Positions 15,072 to 25,266 are shown, counted from the first letter of the stretch. The stretch is DNA of 37,223 nt from Bacteroidota bacterium (GCA_023417815.1 JAEZEI010000077.1:1-37223), one strand, 5' to 3'. The notes: generated from the letters alone by a model not told the origin. Program-made: numbers and translations.

Positions 15072-16997
15072 ATGCTGGCAAAGGATGCGACGGAGGCTTT
15101 CAATAGTAAAGACTGGATCTTCGAAATTAAATGGGATGGCTACAGGGCCATTGCCGAAACAGGGAGTCGCTTCAGGATGTATTCGAGGAATGGGAACAGT
15201 TTCGCAGCTACCTACCCTGTAGTTTCCGATGCCTTATCTGCTATTAAAAAGCGTGCTGTTATTGATGGCGAGATCGTAGTGCTGAATGAAGAAGGTCTCC
15301 CTGATTTTCAAAAGATACAGGACTATGAACGCAACCCGGGTTACCAGATCTGTTATTATGCTTTTGATATACTGGAACTGGAAGGAAAGAATCTCACCGG
15401 CCTTCCGCTGTTGAAAAGAAAAGAGATCCTTAAAAAGTTCCTGCCTGTAAATGATGTGATCCGGTATTCCGATCATATACATGAAGATGGTATTGAATTC
15501 TTCAATCTTTCTGCAGAGAAACACCTGGAAGGTATAATGGCCAAGCGTGTTGACAGCACCTACCATGTAGGACGGAGAACCACCGACTGGCTTAAGATCA
15601 AGAACAACAAGACTGCCGATGTGATAATATGCGGATACACTGAACCGGCAGGGGCACGAAATTTTTTCGGATCCCTGGTGCTGGGCATGAAAGACGGCGA
15701 CACTATAAGGCATGCAGGAAATGCCGGAACTGGCTATGATGAAAAGAAACTGAAAAGTATTTTCAACATGCTTCAGCCATTAAGGAGGAAAACTTCTCCC
15801 ATATCAGAGAATATAAAACTTAAAGGAGTTACATGGGTAGTTCCTGAAATTGTTTGTGAAGTGAAGTTCACCGAATGGACCCGCGATGGAAAATTGCGCC
15901 ATCCGGTTTTTCTCCGCCTTAGGGAAGATAAAACAACTAAAGAAACAGATATGAGTTCGATCAAGCCTGTAAAAGCCCCTGCTTCAAAAAAGTCGGCCCC
16001 AGTCAAGGCTGCACCAAAGAATAAAGCGTCAAAAAGGTCCGAAACGAAAGTGACAAAGGGAGTGACCTCCGGTAAAAAAGAAAAAGAGAATAAGGAGACC
16101 CTCCGGTTTGGTAATATCGAAGTTCCGGTAACCAACAGGGATAAAATATATTTCCCGGAAGATAAGGTCACCAAAGGAATGGTGATCGAATATTACCAGT
16201 CGGTTGCCGATTACATCCTGCCATATCTTAAGAACCGTCCGCAATCATTAAACAGGAATCCGAGCGGGATTCATGCTTCCGGGTTTTATCATAAGGATGC
16301 TGGTGAAGGTGCTCCATCATGGGTGAAAAGTTTCCCGGTGGAATCAGGTTCATCTGATAAGATCATTGATTATATAATCTGCAACGACAGGGCAACGCTC
16401 GCCTACCTCAATAATCTTGGTTGTATTGAACTTAATCCTTGGCATTCTGTAATGGCAAAACCGGATCATCCAGATTATATTATCATTGATATAGATCCTT
16501 CAGATAATAATACGTTTGAACAGGTGATAGAAGCTGCCCGTGCATTTAAAGAACTTCTTGACAGGGCGAAGATCGATGGCTATTGCAAAACATCGGGAGC
16601 AAGTGGATTGCATATTTACATTCCTACAGCAAGAAAATATAATTATGAGGATGCAAAGAATTTTGCGCATTTATTATGCATGCTCGTGCAGGAACAGTTA
16701 CCTGATTTTACAACGCTTACCCGTAATTTAAAGAAGCGCGGTTCGTCGCATATCTACCTGGATTATCTTCAGAACAGGAAAGGTCAAACCATATCCTCCG
16801 TTTATTCTTTGCGTCCGAAAGTAGGTGCAACGGTAAGCATGCCGCTTGAATGGAAAGAGGTAAAAAAAGGATTAACACCACAGGATTTTAATATCCGGAA
16901 CACCCTTAAAAGGATCGAAAAGAAGGGCGATATATTCAAAGGAGTGCTGGGGAAGGGCGCCGATATCATTAAGGCCATTGCCACACTTGGAGGATAA
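15072..16997 (+). CDS. ligD: LigD ATP-dependent ligase and polymerase domains
   Basis: The 641-residue ORF holds the ligase and primase-polymerase modules of LigD, which fill and seal broken ends. Ligase (1 to about 290): EIKWDGYR with the adenylated Lys20, IDGEIVVL (64-71), EGIMAK (153-158) and DWLKIK (172-177). A Lys-rich linker (about 295-345) leads to the AEP-type polymerase: IIIDIDPSD with Asp473 and Asp475, KTSGASGLH (506-514) and IYLDYL with Asp564. ATG 15072 starts at MLAK, the usual beginning of the ligase domain. However, the same frame reads back through YESGKVTDYTAP into the linker, as in a single-chain PE-ligase-polymerase protein. It lies 17 bp after the PE stop, so reinitiation at this ATG is possible. 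Confidence 0.93.
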   Translation: MLAKDATEAFNSKDWIFEIKWDGYRAIAETGSRFRMYSRNGNSFAATYPVVSDALSAIKKRAVIDGEIVVLNEEGLPDFQKIQDYERNPGYQICYYAFDILELEGKNLTGLPLLKRKEILKKFLPVNDVIRYSDHIHEDGIEFFNLSAEKHLEGIMAKRVDSTYHVGRRTTDWLKIKNNKTADVIICGYTEPAGARNFFGSLVLGMKDGDTIRHAGNAGTGYDEKKLKSIFNMLQPLRRKTSPISENIKLKGVTWVVPEIVCEVKFTEWTRDGKLRHPVFLRLREDKTTKETDMSSIKPVKAPASKKSAPVKAAPKNKASKRSETKVTKGVTSGKKEKENKETLRFGNIEVPVTNRDKIYFPEDKVTKGMVIEYYQSVADYILPYLKNRPQSLNRNPSGIHASGFYHKDAGEGAPSWVKSFPVESGSSDKIIDYIICNDRATLAYLNNLGCIELNPWHSVMAKPDHPDYIIIDIDPSDNNTFEQVIEAARAFKELLDRAKIDGYCKTSGASGLHIYIPTARKYNYEDAKNFAHLLCMLVQEQLPDFTTLTRNLKKRGSSHIYLDYLQNRKGQTISSVYSLRPKVGATVSMPLEWKEVKKGLTPQDFNIRNTLKRIEKKGDIFKGVLGKGADIIKAIATLGG

Positions 16998-17141
16998 AAT
17001 GGGGAATTTCTTCCTCATGGAACCGCCGGATATTCAATCTATTGCAGCATTTCCCACCCTGCAATAAAGGCATAAATCTTTCTTAGTTTTATACACTGCG
17101 AATCTGATAATCCGCTGGTTTTGAGGACGCGGCACTACCTT

Positions 17142-20100
17142 ATGTCGACAGGAAAAGCGCTAAAAAAAATTGGTAAAGGTTTCTTGTACTTTCTCTTGAT
17201 AGTACTCGTGCTTGTATGCGCTTTCATTTTTTTCATAAACATTCCTTACGGTAAACGCGTTGTAAAAAATCGTGTACAATCTTACCTGTCTGCAAAACTG
17301 AAAACAAAAGTGGAGATAGGCGCAGTGGATTACAGTCTTCCTAAATGGATCGAGATCCGGAATGTATACATCGAAGATCAATACAGGGACACGCTAATTT
17401 ATGGAGAAGAGATCTCTGCCGATATCAGCATGTTCAAATTGCTGCGCGGGAACACGGATATAGGGAAATTATTTTTCAGGAATATTCTTATCAATGTTTC
17501 ACGAAAAGAAACAGACAGCGTTTTCAATTTCCAGTTTGTAATTGATGCCTTTACCGGGAACAAACCAGCAGCTAATGTTGATCCGGATACGGCAGCATTG
17601 AAACTATCACTCGACAGGCTGATATTCGACAATGTGGCCATGCGCTTTAAGGATGGTTATGGTGGAACCGACTTCGCTACGCGGATAAAATATCTTGATG
17701 CAACCATGGAGCGGTTTCAGCCAGACAGGTTGTTATTTGCGATTAAAGAATTCCGTGCATCGGGTGTCGATTTCTTTATGAGCATTTTCCGTGAACCTCC
17801 ACCTGTAATTAAGGAAGTTGCAGCCAGGAGGGATACGCTAAGCCTTCCCACCCCGAAACTATTATTGACAGCCGGGCTGCTGGATCTCCGGGACGTGAAT
17901 GTTACCATTGATAACAGGGTGAACGGAATGTTCTATTCAAATGAAGTAACCCACCTCAACCTGGTGAATACATATTTTGATGCGATACAGACCAGGGCAT
18001 ATGCCGACAGGCTTGAACTTGACAGTTCGGATGTGGCGTTCCGTTTACCGGTTAAGGCAACCCAAAGTGCTATTGATACTGCCGACAGGGATGAATGGAT
18101 CATTAAGGTTCCCGAGATAAAACTTACTAAAAACAGTTTCCGTTTTGATGATCCGAATATAGCCCGCGCAGCAGGGCTCGACTTCTCCCATCTCAATGCA
18201 AAGGAGATCTATATGGATGGCTCCTTCAACATGGGTGCAGATACCACCAGGGCTGTCCTTAAGCATTTTGCCTTCAGGGATACCAGCGGTTTCCAGCTCG
18301 ATTCCCTGTTTGCAGATGTTCTCTTTGCTGATTCAGCCATAGTGGCGTCGGGCGTTTATATGAAAACCCCTGTCACCGAATTCAGGAATGAGACCATTGT
18401 ATTGTATAACGGGTTGGATGCACTCACCACCAACCCTGACCAGAGTTATGTGAATGCGAAGATCATTAACAGCACTATTGCCATGAATGATCTTTACCTC
18501 CTGCTGCCCACATTACGAACATCCTTTCCTCCTGAAAAATTCGCAGGGCAAAAGATATTTGTAAATACGGAGCTCAGGGGCACACTCGCCCAGGTATACC
18601 TGCCCTTCTTCAGGATCTCAGGATTATCAGGCAGCGTGATAAACGGGAAAGGATACCTGACCAACCTGCACGATCCTCAGAAGCTTGGATATAATATTGA
18701 CATTGCCAACAGCACGATAACACGCGAAGACCTGTTGAAATTCGTGGATGTTCAATCTGCAGGAAATATACCCGCGGTATTTAATTTATCAGGAGGAATA
18801 AAAGGCAATACCAGGGAACTCGTTGCGGACATAAGGGCCGCAGGAGGTGATGTGCGCTTCAGCGGTGTAGTGGCATTAAGCGGTTTGGATGATCCGGGCG
18901 GAGTAAAGTATGCGATCAATGCAAGGGAGGTGTCAATGACCCGCGATGTGATCATGGCCTTCATGCCGGCGGGATCACTTCCACCGAATGTGAAGTTACC
19001 TCCCTCCATAACGGCATCCGGGCAGTTCAGGGGCACGGCAACTGGATTTGAATCTGACCTTAACCTCGTTACCACCTACGGTAATGCGACCCTGAAAGGA
19101 TATATGCGAAACATGAATGATCCAGGCCGCGCCGTATATGATATGTACATAACCCTGAGGGATTTTGACCTGGGAACCCTGCTGACCGATACCCTACTAG
19201 GCATAACCACCCTTAGTGCCTATGCGAAAGGAACTGGACTGGATTATAAAACGATGCAGTCGAATATTAATGCAGACATAGCCTACATAGGCCTTAATGA
19301 TTATAATTACCATAATGCCAATATTGAATCCCGCTTCAATGCCGGTGATATCTATGCGCAGGGCAATGTTGCAGACAGCAACCTGGTAGTGGATTTTTCA
19401 GGAAACATAAACGTACGAACCGAATATCCTGCCTTCGACCTGGTTATGGATATCGATACTGCCCGGCTCCAGCCACTGAACTTTTTTGATTCACAGCTTG
19501 ATATTTCCGGCTACGCCGACCTTAATGCGCAAAGCCTGCAGCCCGGTTCTCTCGATGCAAGATTCTTTCTTGATTCATTCACTGTAAGAAATGATCAGGG
19601 ACCTTATTATGTTGATACGATCTCTTTGATAGCTACATCACAGGATGGGGTGGACGATATAAGGCTGCGTTCTCCATTTGCCTATGTTGACATGAACGGG
19701 CGGTTCCAGTATGATAAACTGCACCGTTCTATTGGCGCCTATGTCGATTCTTATTATGATATAGGAAGTTTCACCCCGCCTGTCCAGGACCAGCAGGTTG
19801 ATTTCAATGCAGAGGTTTTTTATCATCCACTTGTAACCGTGCTCATTCCTGGTCTTCATGATTATGATTCGGTAACGCTGAATGGAAGATATGTTTCCGG
19901 GTATGGCGATAGTGCCCTTGTGTTTAATGCCAGTGCACCCTATGTGGCATATGATAAGTACGTGGTGAGAAATACAACTGCAGATATTAATTCAGCGAAT
20001 GGCGGTCTGGGCTTCAACATAGTGTTTGATACCCTTCATACTCCCGGAAGAATATTTTACGGAAGTACGCTGAATGGCAGGGCATCCAATGACAGCCTGC

Positions 20101-22349
20101 AAGTGGCGGCGCTCACACAGGATAAGAATGCACAGGATTGGTTTGCCCTTGATGCATCACTCTATACCAATAACAACGAATATACTTTCCGGCTCAACGA
20201 CAGGTTATTGCTTAATTATGAGCCATGGACAGTAAACGAAGGAAATTATATTGTTTATTCTCCACAGGGATTGCTGGTGAATGATTTTGTAATGCGAAGT
20301 GATACCGCATCTATTTCTCTAAACAGCAGGGAGCCGGTGATGAACAGTCCCGTAGACATGGTAATCGATAATTTCAACCTGAAAAGTGTAAGCTCCTTCC
20401 TTAACAATGATACGATCTTGCTGGCCGGTATCCTTGACGCCCAAATGGCCGTAACCGACTGGAACAAGCAGATCCCGGGCTTCAGTGGTAATGCAACGGT
20501 AAAGGATCTAACGGTAATGAATGGACTACTTGGCGACCTCACGCTAAACGCAGCCAAGACCGGCGATAATGAAATGGCAGCCGACCTGCAACTGTCCGGC
20601 AATGGAAATGATATTTATTCAGAAGGAAGGTATTACCTGAACAATGCGGAAAACCAGTTTGATGCCTACCTTGATGTAAGGCGTTTTAATGTGGCTTCCA
20701 TTCAGCCGGTGATCGGGAACATGATCTCTGATGCGCGCGGAAATATTTCAGGAACCCTTACTATGGGTGGCAAACTTTCCAATCCCGACTGGCAGGGTTC
20801 ACTCGAATTCGATTCCACCAAATTCGTGGTCACAGAATTCGGTACACCCTATTATATTGATGGGGAAGAAATCGTACTCGATCACCCGGACATTCTTTTC
20901 AACGACTTCCAGGTGGAAGATTCGCTGGGACACGAACTTACGATCGATGGGGCTATCATTGCCAACACCCTCACCAACTATGACCTGGACCTATACCTGA
21001 ACACCGCGGATTTTATTGTTATAGATGCACCCAAGGCTATCGGCAATGAAATTTATGGATTCGCTTCGGTGGATGCGAACCTGACCATCACCGGCAACAG
21101 TGAAGTGCCGGAGATCGAAGGCGATATTTTCGTGAATGACAACAGCGATATCACCCTCGTGATCCCGGAAAGAGCTGTTAACAAGGATGCGGCAAGAACA
21201 GTGGTGCGGTTCATCGACCAGGATACCTTCAACCTTAATGAACCAGTATTGTTTGAACCTGAGCGCGACCCGGGTATGACCTTCGGCAGGTTCCTGAACT
21301 ATAATCTTAATATAGAGATCACGCGCAATTCGGCCGTCACAATTGTTGTTGATCCGGTAACCGGGGATGAGCTTAGGGTTAAAGGCGATGCCCAGCTCAA
21401 TACCGGGGTGGATCCTGGAGGTAACCTCATCATAGCTGGTAATTATGAACTGGAAGAAGGACATTACATCCTCAATTACCAGTTCCTGCAGCGACGGTTC
21501 ACACTTACCAAGGGCAGTACCATTTTCTTTGTGGGCGATCCTATGGATGCCATAGTGGACATCAGGGCGGAATATATCGCCAATACCTCCTCGCGGGAAC
21601 TCCTTGCCAACGAAGTGAGCACTGTTTCATCTTCATTGGCCAATTCTTTCAACCAGCGTATACCGTTCAGGGTTATGCTTCATCTTACAGGGGTGTTAAG
21701 CAAGCCTGATATAGATTTCGACATACAACTTCCGGATGAGGATGCGCCCATCAACAGCGAGTTGCGTACCACTGTAGAAAATAAACTGATACAGATCCGT
21801 GGTGATGAATCGGCAACCAACAAGCAGGTTTTCTCCCTGCTGTTGTTCAACCGTTTTGTGGGAGAGCAAAGCAGTGATTTCTTCAAGGGCAACAGCAGTG
21901 ATTTCAACGACCTTGCCAGGCAGAGTGTGAGCCAGTTCCTGTCTGCTGCGCTTGACGAGATAGCCAGTGACCTCTTCAAGGGAATTGATGTTGATCTAAA
22001 CCTGAACACCTACCGTGATTTCAGCAATGGTGGGAATTCACAGCGTACTGATCTGAACATCGCGCTTAGTAAATCCTTCCTGGACGACAGGCTTGTTGTA
22101 AGCGTAGGCACAAACATTGGTATTGAAGGGCAGGATCCAGCAGCAAAGGCCGGATCGAATTACAGTTTCATGCCTGATGTTACCCTTGCTTATAAGCTTA
22201 CCAAGGATGGAAGATACATGATACGTGCCTACAGGAGAAACCAGTTTGAGGTGGTGCTTGATGGATATGTCGTGGAGAATGGTGTGGGCTTCGTTGTTAC
22301 AATGAATTATGAAAAATTCAGGGAGTTATTTCACCGGCCGGCAAAATGA
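17142..22349 (+). CDS. tamB: TamB, inner-membrane-anchored translocation/assembly protein
   Basis: A very large AsmA/TamB-type protein of 1735 residues. One N-terminal membrane helix (about residues 13-38, FLYFLLIVLVLVCAFIFF) is followed by a long periplasmic beta-rich repeat region typical of bridge-like lipid-transfer proteins. A C-terminal DUF490 domain ends NQFEVVLDGYVVENGVGFVVTMNYEKF. TamB spans the periplasm and works with TamA-type outer-membrane barrels in envelope biogenesis; newer work on the family supports phospholipid transport. I chose ATG 17142 (MSTGKALKKIGKG) over an in-frame TTG at 17121. The stop overlaps the tamL ATG in an ATGA, so the pair is translationally coupled. The spacer before it (16998-17141) holds only a 7-bp inverted repeat at 17041-17065 without a T run. 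Confidence 0.93.
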   Translation: MSTGKALKKIGKGFLYFLLIVLVLVCAFIFFINIPYGKRVVKNRVQSYLSAKLKTKVEIGAVDYSLPKWIEIRNVYIEDQYRDTLIYGEEISADISMFKLLRGNTDIGKLFFRNILINVSRKETDSVFNFQFVIDAFTGNKPAANVDPDTAALKLSLDRLIFDNVAMRFKDGYGGTDFATRIKYLDATMERFQPDRLLFAIKEFRASGVDFFMSIFREPPPVIKEVAARRDTLSLPTPKLLLTAGLLDLRDVNVTIDNRVNGMFYSNEVTHLNLVNTYFDAIQTRAYADRLELDSSDVAFRLPVKATQSAIDTADRDEWIIKVPEIKLTKNSFRFDDPNIARAAGLDFSHLNAKEIYMDGSFNMGADTTRAVLKHFAFRDTSGFQLDSLFADVLFADSAIVASGVYMKTPVTEFRNETIVLYNGLDALTTNPDQSYVNAKIINSTIAMNDLYLLLPTLRTSFPPEKFAGQKIFVNTELRGTLAQVYLPFFRISGLSGSVINGKGYLTNLHDPQKLGYNIDIANSTITREDLLKFVDVQSAGNIPAVFNLSGGIKGNTRELVADIRAAGGDVRFSGVVALSGLDDPGGVKYAINAREVSMTRDVIMAFMPAGSLPPNVKLPPSITASGQFRGTATGFESDLNLVTTYGNATLKGYMRNMNDPGRAVYDMYITLRDFDLGTLLTDTLLGITTLSAYAKGTGLDYKTMQSNINADIAYIGLNDYNYHNANIESRFNAGDIYAQGNVADSNLVVDFSGNINVRTEYPAFDLVMDIDTARLQPLNFFDSQLDISGYADLNAQSLQPGSLDARFFLDSFTVRNDQGPYYVDTISLIATSQDGVDDIRLRSPFAYVDMNGRFQYDKLHRSIGAYVDSYYDIGSFTPPVQDQQVDFNAEVFYHPLVTVLIPGLHDYDSVTLNGRYVSGYGDSALVFNASAPYVAYDKYVVRNTTADINSANGGLGFNIVFDTLHTPGRIFYGSTLNGRASNDSLQVAALTQDKNAQDWFALDASLYTNNNEYTFRLNDRLLLNYEPWTVNEGNYIVYSPQGLLVNDFVMRSDTASISLNSREPVMNSPVDMVIDNFNLKSVSSFLNNDTILLAGILDAQMAVTDWNKQIPGFSGNATVKDLTVMNGLLGDLTLNAAKTGDNEMAADLQLSGNGNDIYSEGRYYLNNAENQFDAYLDVRRFNVASIQPVIGNMISDARGNISGTLTMGGKLSNPDWQGSLEFDSTKFVVTEFGTPYYIDGEEIVLDHPDILFNDFQVEDSLGHELTIDGAIIANTLTNYDLDLYLNTADFIVIDAPKAIGNEIYGFASVDANLTITGNSEVPEIEGDIFVNDNSDITLVIPERAVNKDAARTVVRFIDQDTFNLNEPVLFEPERDPGMTFGRFLNYNLNIEITRNSAVTIVVDPVTGDELRVKGDAQLNTGVDPGGNLIIAGNYELEEGHYILNYQFLQRRFTLTKGSTIFFVGDPMDAIVDIRAEYIANTSSRELLANEVSTVSSSLANSFNQRIPFRVMLHLTGVLSKPDIDFDIQLPDEDAPINSELRTTVENKLIQIRGDESATNKQVFSLLLFNRFVGEQSSDFFKGNSSDFNDLARQSVSQFLSAALDEIASDLFKGIDVDLNLNTYRDFSNGGNSQRTDLNIALSKSFLDDRLVVSVGTNIGIEGQDPAAKAGSNYSFMPDVTLAYKLTKDGRYMIRAYRRNQFEVVLDGYVVENGVGFVVTMNYEKFRELFHRPAK

Positions 22350-24631
22350 TGCAAAGGATCCTGATCATATTATGTGTACTGGCGCTGGGTTCATGCAGCG
22401 TAAAAAGGTATTTACCCGAGGGTGAAAGGCTTTATCGAGGTGCAACCATTAATGTAAAAAAGCACCCGGAAACCAAAACCAGCCGGGGCCAGCTTAAGCG
22501 TGAACTTCGCGTAGCGGCAACACCGCGCCCTAACAAATTCTTACTCGGGCAACCATGGAAGGTATGGTGGTGGTACGTGATCGGCGAACCCCGGAAGGAG
22601 CGTGGCCTTAAAGCTTTCCTGCGCAACAGGCTTGGAGAACCTCCGGTTTTAAGCAGCCGTGTAAATCCTGAAGCTGTTTCGGAGAACATGGAAGCCCTCA
22701 TGGAAAACCTGGGCTACTTTCATACTACGGCTGCGGGCGACACTACTAACAAAGGATATTTTACCCGGGCGATCTATGATGTGAATGTGCAGCCCCAATA
22801 TCATATAGACTCAATACGCTGGATTTCTGACAGTACGCCCATCATGCAACTCCTTGCGGCAGAACAACCCAATGGTCTTCTGAAACCGGGAGATCCATAC
22901 AGGCTGAGTAATATCACTGCAGAGCGCGACCGTCTTGATCTTTTCCTTAAGACCAGGGGTTATTACTACTTCAACCCGGATTACCTGATGGCTTATGCCG
23001 ACAGTACCGTGGGTGGCCGGAAAGTGAATCTCTTTCTTAACCTGAAAAAGACAACCCCGGAAGAGGCCCTGCATCCCTACCAGATAAGCAGGATCACAGT
23101 ATTCCCTAATTACACCCTGGCCTCTGGCGAGCTTGACACCAGCCATAGGGTCACGGAAGTATATGATAGTCTTCATATCCGCGACACCACAAAAAAATTC
23201 AGATCCAAACTTTTCGCGCATACCATCACTTACCGGCCAGGGTCAATGTACAGCAGCCGGCAGCAGAATACTACGCTCAACCGCTTCATTAACCTGGGTG
23301 CATTTAAATTTGTAAAGAACACTTTTGAACCGGTAGGTGACACCGCAGGCCAGCGCAGGATGCAGGTCTTCTATTATCTCACCCCGGAGAAAAAGAAATC
23401 GATACAGGCTGCGATAGATGGATTCTCAAAAGAGAATAATTACCTGGGAACCCAGCTAAGTGTGAACTGGAAGAACCGCAACGCCATGAGAGGGGCCGAG
23501 CAGCTTATAATAAGAAGTTATGCAGGTATTGAAACCTCGTTTGCAGACTCATTAAAAAAGAATAATAACCTGAGGCTTGGTGCCGAAGCAACACTGAAGA
23601 TCCCCCGGTATGCGATCCCCTTCTTTGACATACGCGAGAATAATTTTTATCCTCCTAATACCAGCATCCTGCTTGGTTATGAACTGATGCGCAAACAGCT
23701 TTTTTATTCCAAGCATCTTTTCCGCGCGCAGTATGAATTTACGTGGAAACGAAATTTCAGGAACCAGTATACATTGGCACCGATCTCCCTGAGCTACCTC
23801 AATGCAAGTCATGTAACCGATACCTTTATTAAGCAGGCGCTCGTTACACCGTCGCTTTTCCTGAATGTATACGATGAAGCGATACTGGGATCTTTCTTTT
23901 CCTATACATATAATGATACCCGCCCGAACCTTCGTAACCGCTGGTACCTGAATGGTAGCGTTGATCTTTCGGGAAATATTGCCGGTTTGATAACGGGTGC
24001 GAAATCATTCCGCGAGAAAGAGATACTGGGAACTCCTTTCGCGCAATATGTAAAGACCGATCTCAACATTCATTATACCCGCGCGTTTAAGACCGGGTGG
24101 AGTCTTGCAAACAGGCTGCAGGTAGGGATAGGGATGCCTTATAATAATTCTGCACTGCTTCCCTTTGCGAAGCAGTATATCATAGGAGGTTCAAGTTCGC
24201 TGCGCGGATTTACCGTGAGAAGTATAGGTCCAGGAACCTATAAGCCAACTATAGAAGATCAGCGTTTCTTCCAGATCATCGGCGGCGATTATAAGATACT
24301 CGGTAATACGGAATTGCGGATCCCATTCAATAAAACGATGAGCGGGGCAGTTTTCCTGGATGCGGGAAATATCTGGACGAAGGATACGCTGTTGTTCGGA
24401 CACCAGGGCAAATTCTCCCGCGAATGGTTCAAGGAACTTGCGGTGAATACCGGTTTCGGCTTGCGGTTCGATTTCACCGTGCTGCTGCTGCGTGTCGATC
24501 TTGGAATTCCTTTGAGAAAGCCTTACCTGCCTGATGGCGAACGTTGGGTCATGGATGAAATCAATTTCCTTAACCGCGACTGGAGGAAGGAGAACCTGGT
24601 GCTGAATATTGCGTTGGGATATCCGTTTTAA
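22346..24631 (+). CDS. tamL: TamL, lipoprotein form of the TamA/BamA-family barrel
   Basis: A 761-residue Omp85-family outer-membrane protein. It starts with a lipoprotein signal ending LALGSC (Cys17 when counted from the first Met), the feature that separates Bacteroidota TamL from TamA. POTRA-like segments fill about residues 30-370 (ISRITVFPNYTLASGELDT, GAFKFVKNTFEPV). The C-terminal half is a beta barrel with SSSLRGFTVR, the lid-lock motif equivalent of VRGF, then GAVFLDAGNIW and a terminal aromatic strand NLVLNIALGYPF. It is the expected partner of TamB, and the 4-bp gene overlap supports this. Repeat and terminator sequences follow directly. Confidence 0.9.
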   Translation: MMQRILIILCVLALGSCSVKRYLPEGERLYRGATINVKKHPETKTSRGQLKRELRVAATPRPNKFLLGQPWKVWWWYVIGEPRKERGLKAFLRNRLGEPPVLSSRVNPEAVSENMEALMENLGYFHTTAAGDTTNKGYFTRAIYDVNVQPQYHIDSIRWISDSTPIMQLLAAEQPNGLLKPGDPYRLSNITAERDRLDLFLKTRGYYYFNPDYLMAYADSTVGGRKVNLFLNLKKTTPEEALHPYQISRITVFPNYTLASGELDTSHRVTEVYDSLHIRDTTKKFRSKLFAHTITYRPGSMYSSRQQNTTLNRFINLGAFKFVKNTFEPVGDTAGQRRMQVFYYLTPEKKKSIQAAIDGFSKENNYLGTQLSVNWKNRNAMRGAEQLIIRSYAGIETSFADSLKKNNNLRLGAEATLKIPRYAIPFFDIRENNFYPPNTSILLGYELMRKQLFYSKHLFRAQYEFTWKRNFRNQYTLAPISLSYLNASHVTDTFIKQALVTPSLFLNVYDEAILGSFFSYTYNDTRPNLRNRWYLNGSVDLSGNIAGLITGAKSFREKEILGTPFAQYVKTDLNIHYTRAFKTGWSLANRLQVGIGMPYNNSALLPFAKQYIIGGSSSLRGFTVRSIGPGTYKPTIEDQRFFQIIGGDYKILGNTELRIPFNKTMSGAVFLDAGNIWTKDTLLFGHQGKFSREWFKELAVNTGFGLRFDFTVLLLRVDLGIPLRKPYLPDGERWVMDEINFLNRDWRKENLVLNIALGYPF

Positions 24632-24689
24632 CCAGGTGCAAATATATTTCCCGTTGGTTCGCAGGTTTCCGCTGAGGCATAACGTTGGT

Positions 24690-24777
24690 GTTATCACCAC
24701 ACATTTGCTAAAAAAAAGGCCGTTGCATCATGCGTGGGTAGTGTTATCACCAACCATTTCCAAATAAAAAGGCCGTT
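24690..24777 (+). repeat. Two degenerate 35-bp direct repeats before the tamBL terminator
   Basis: Copies at 24690-24724 and 24743-24777 both begin GTTATCACCA and both reach GGCCGTT exactly 28 bases later, with an A-rich stretch between. They look like a partial duplication of the left half of the terminator hairpin that follows. Only the second copy has its pairing arm. Confidence 0.7.
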
Positions 24778-24813
24778 ACAAAATTTCTTTTGAAACGGCC
24801 CTTTGGTGGTGAT
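24743..24813 (+). terminator. Terminator hairpin between tamL and the stress cluster
   Basis: GGCCGTT 24771-24777 pairs perfectly with AACGGCC 24794-24800, flanked by A and T runs (A 24767-24770, TTT 24802-24804). An outer arm ATCACCA 24746-24752 pairs with TGGTGAT 24807-24813. It can end the tamBL transcript and, read the other way, the minus-strand genes ending at 24820. Confidence 0.75.
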
Positions 24814-24819
24814 GTACGA

Positions 24820-25266
24820 TTACAATTCAGGATTTGGCCTGTTACCTTCCTGCCTGGTAGAACCACCTTCACCAGATCTGCGGCTGTTATCGCCGAGGCC
24901 TTGTTCGTAGCTGTCTTCTCCTTCAAGACCGCTTGAACGGTCAGAAGACTGACGGCCAGTTGATCCTGATTCGCGTGAAGTGTTCTGGCTGTCGGTGTTC
25001 ATATTATCTCCGCGGCCAGATGAATTTCCCCATTCGTTTTCACTGCGTGAAGAACCTTCACTTCCAAGATCCCTGTTTGTTATGTCCCTGTCAGAATTCG
25101 TCGTACGACCCTGGTCCTGCTGGTTCACAACTTCTTCTTCCCTGCCACGGATCGAAGTGTCACGTGACCTGTCCTGGGATTGTGATGATTGCTGACCCAT
25201 TCCGCTGCGGTTTGAATTCTGATCTCCCTGGTTGGAAGATTGTCCGGGATTGTTTGTCCTTTCCAT
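24820..25266 (-). CDS. Low-complexity, disordered hydrophilic protein
   Basis: The 148-residue product is almost wholly Ser, Gly, Asn, Gln, Arg, Asp and Glu, with no cysteine and no membrane segment. Motifs such as GQQSSQSQDRSRD and SRSENEWGNSSGRGD recur loosely. This composition predicts an intrinsically disordered, highly soluble protein, similar in flavour to hydrophilin or desiccation-stress proteins; that role is inference. It is the last gene of a minus-strand cluster with a YtxH protein and a holin-like membrane protein, 46 bp after the preceding gene, which supports a stress or envelope-stress setting. I know no named family for it. Confidence 0.65.
   Translation of the reverse strand: MERTNNPGQSSNQGDQNSNRSGMGQQSSQSQDRSRDTSIRGREEEVVNQQDQGRTTNSDRDITNRDLGSEGSSRSENEWGNSSGRGDNMNTDSQNTSRESGSTGRQSSDRSSGLEGEDSYEQGLGDNSRRSGEGGSTRQEGNRPNPEL

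Noticed and set aside
17041..17065. Hairpin ATTGCAG/CTGCAAT as terminator of ligD
   Set aside because: Perfect 7-bp stem but A/T-weak and without a T run; function unsupported.
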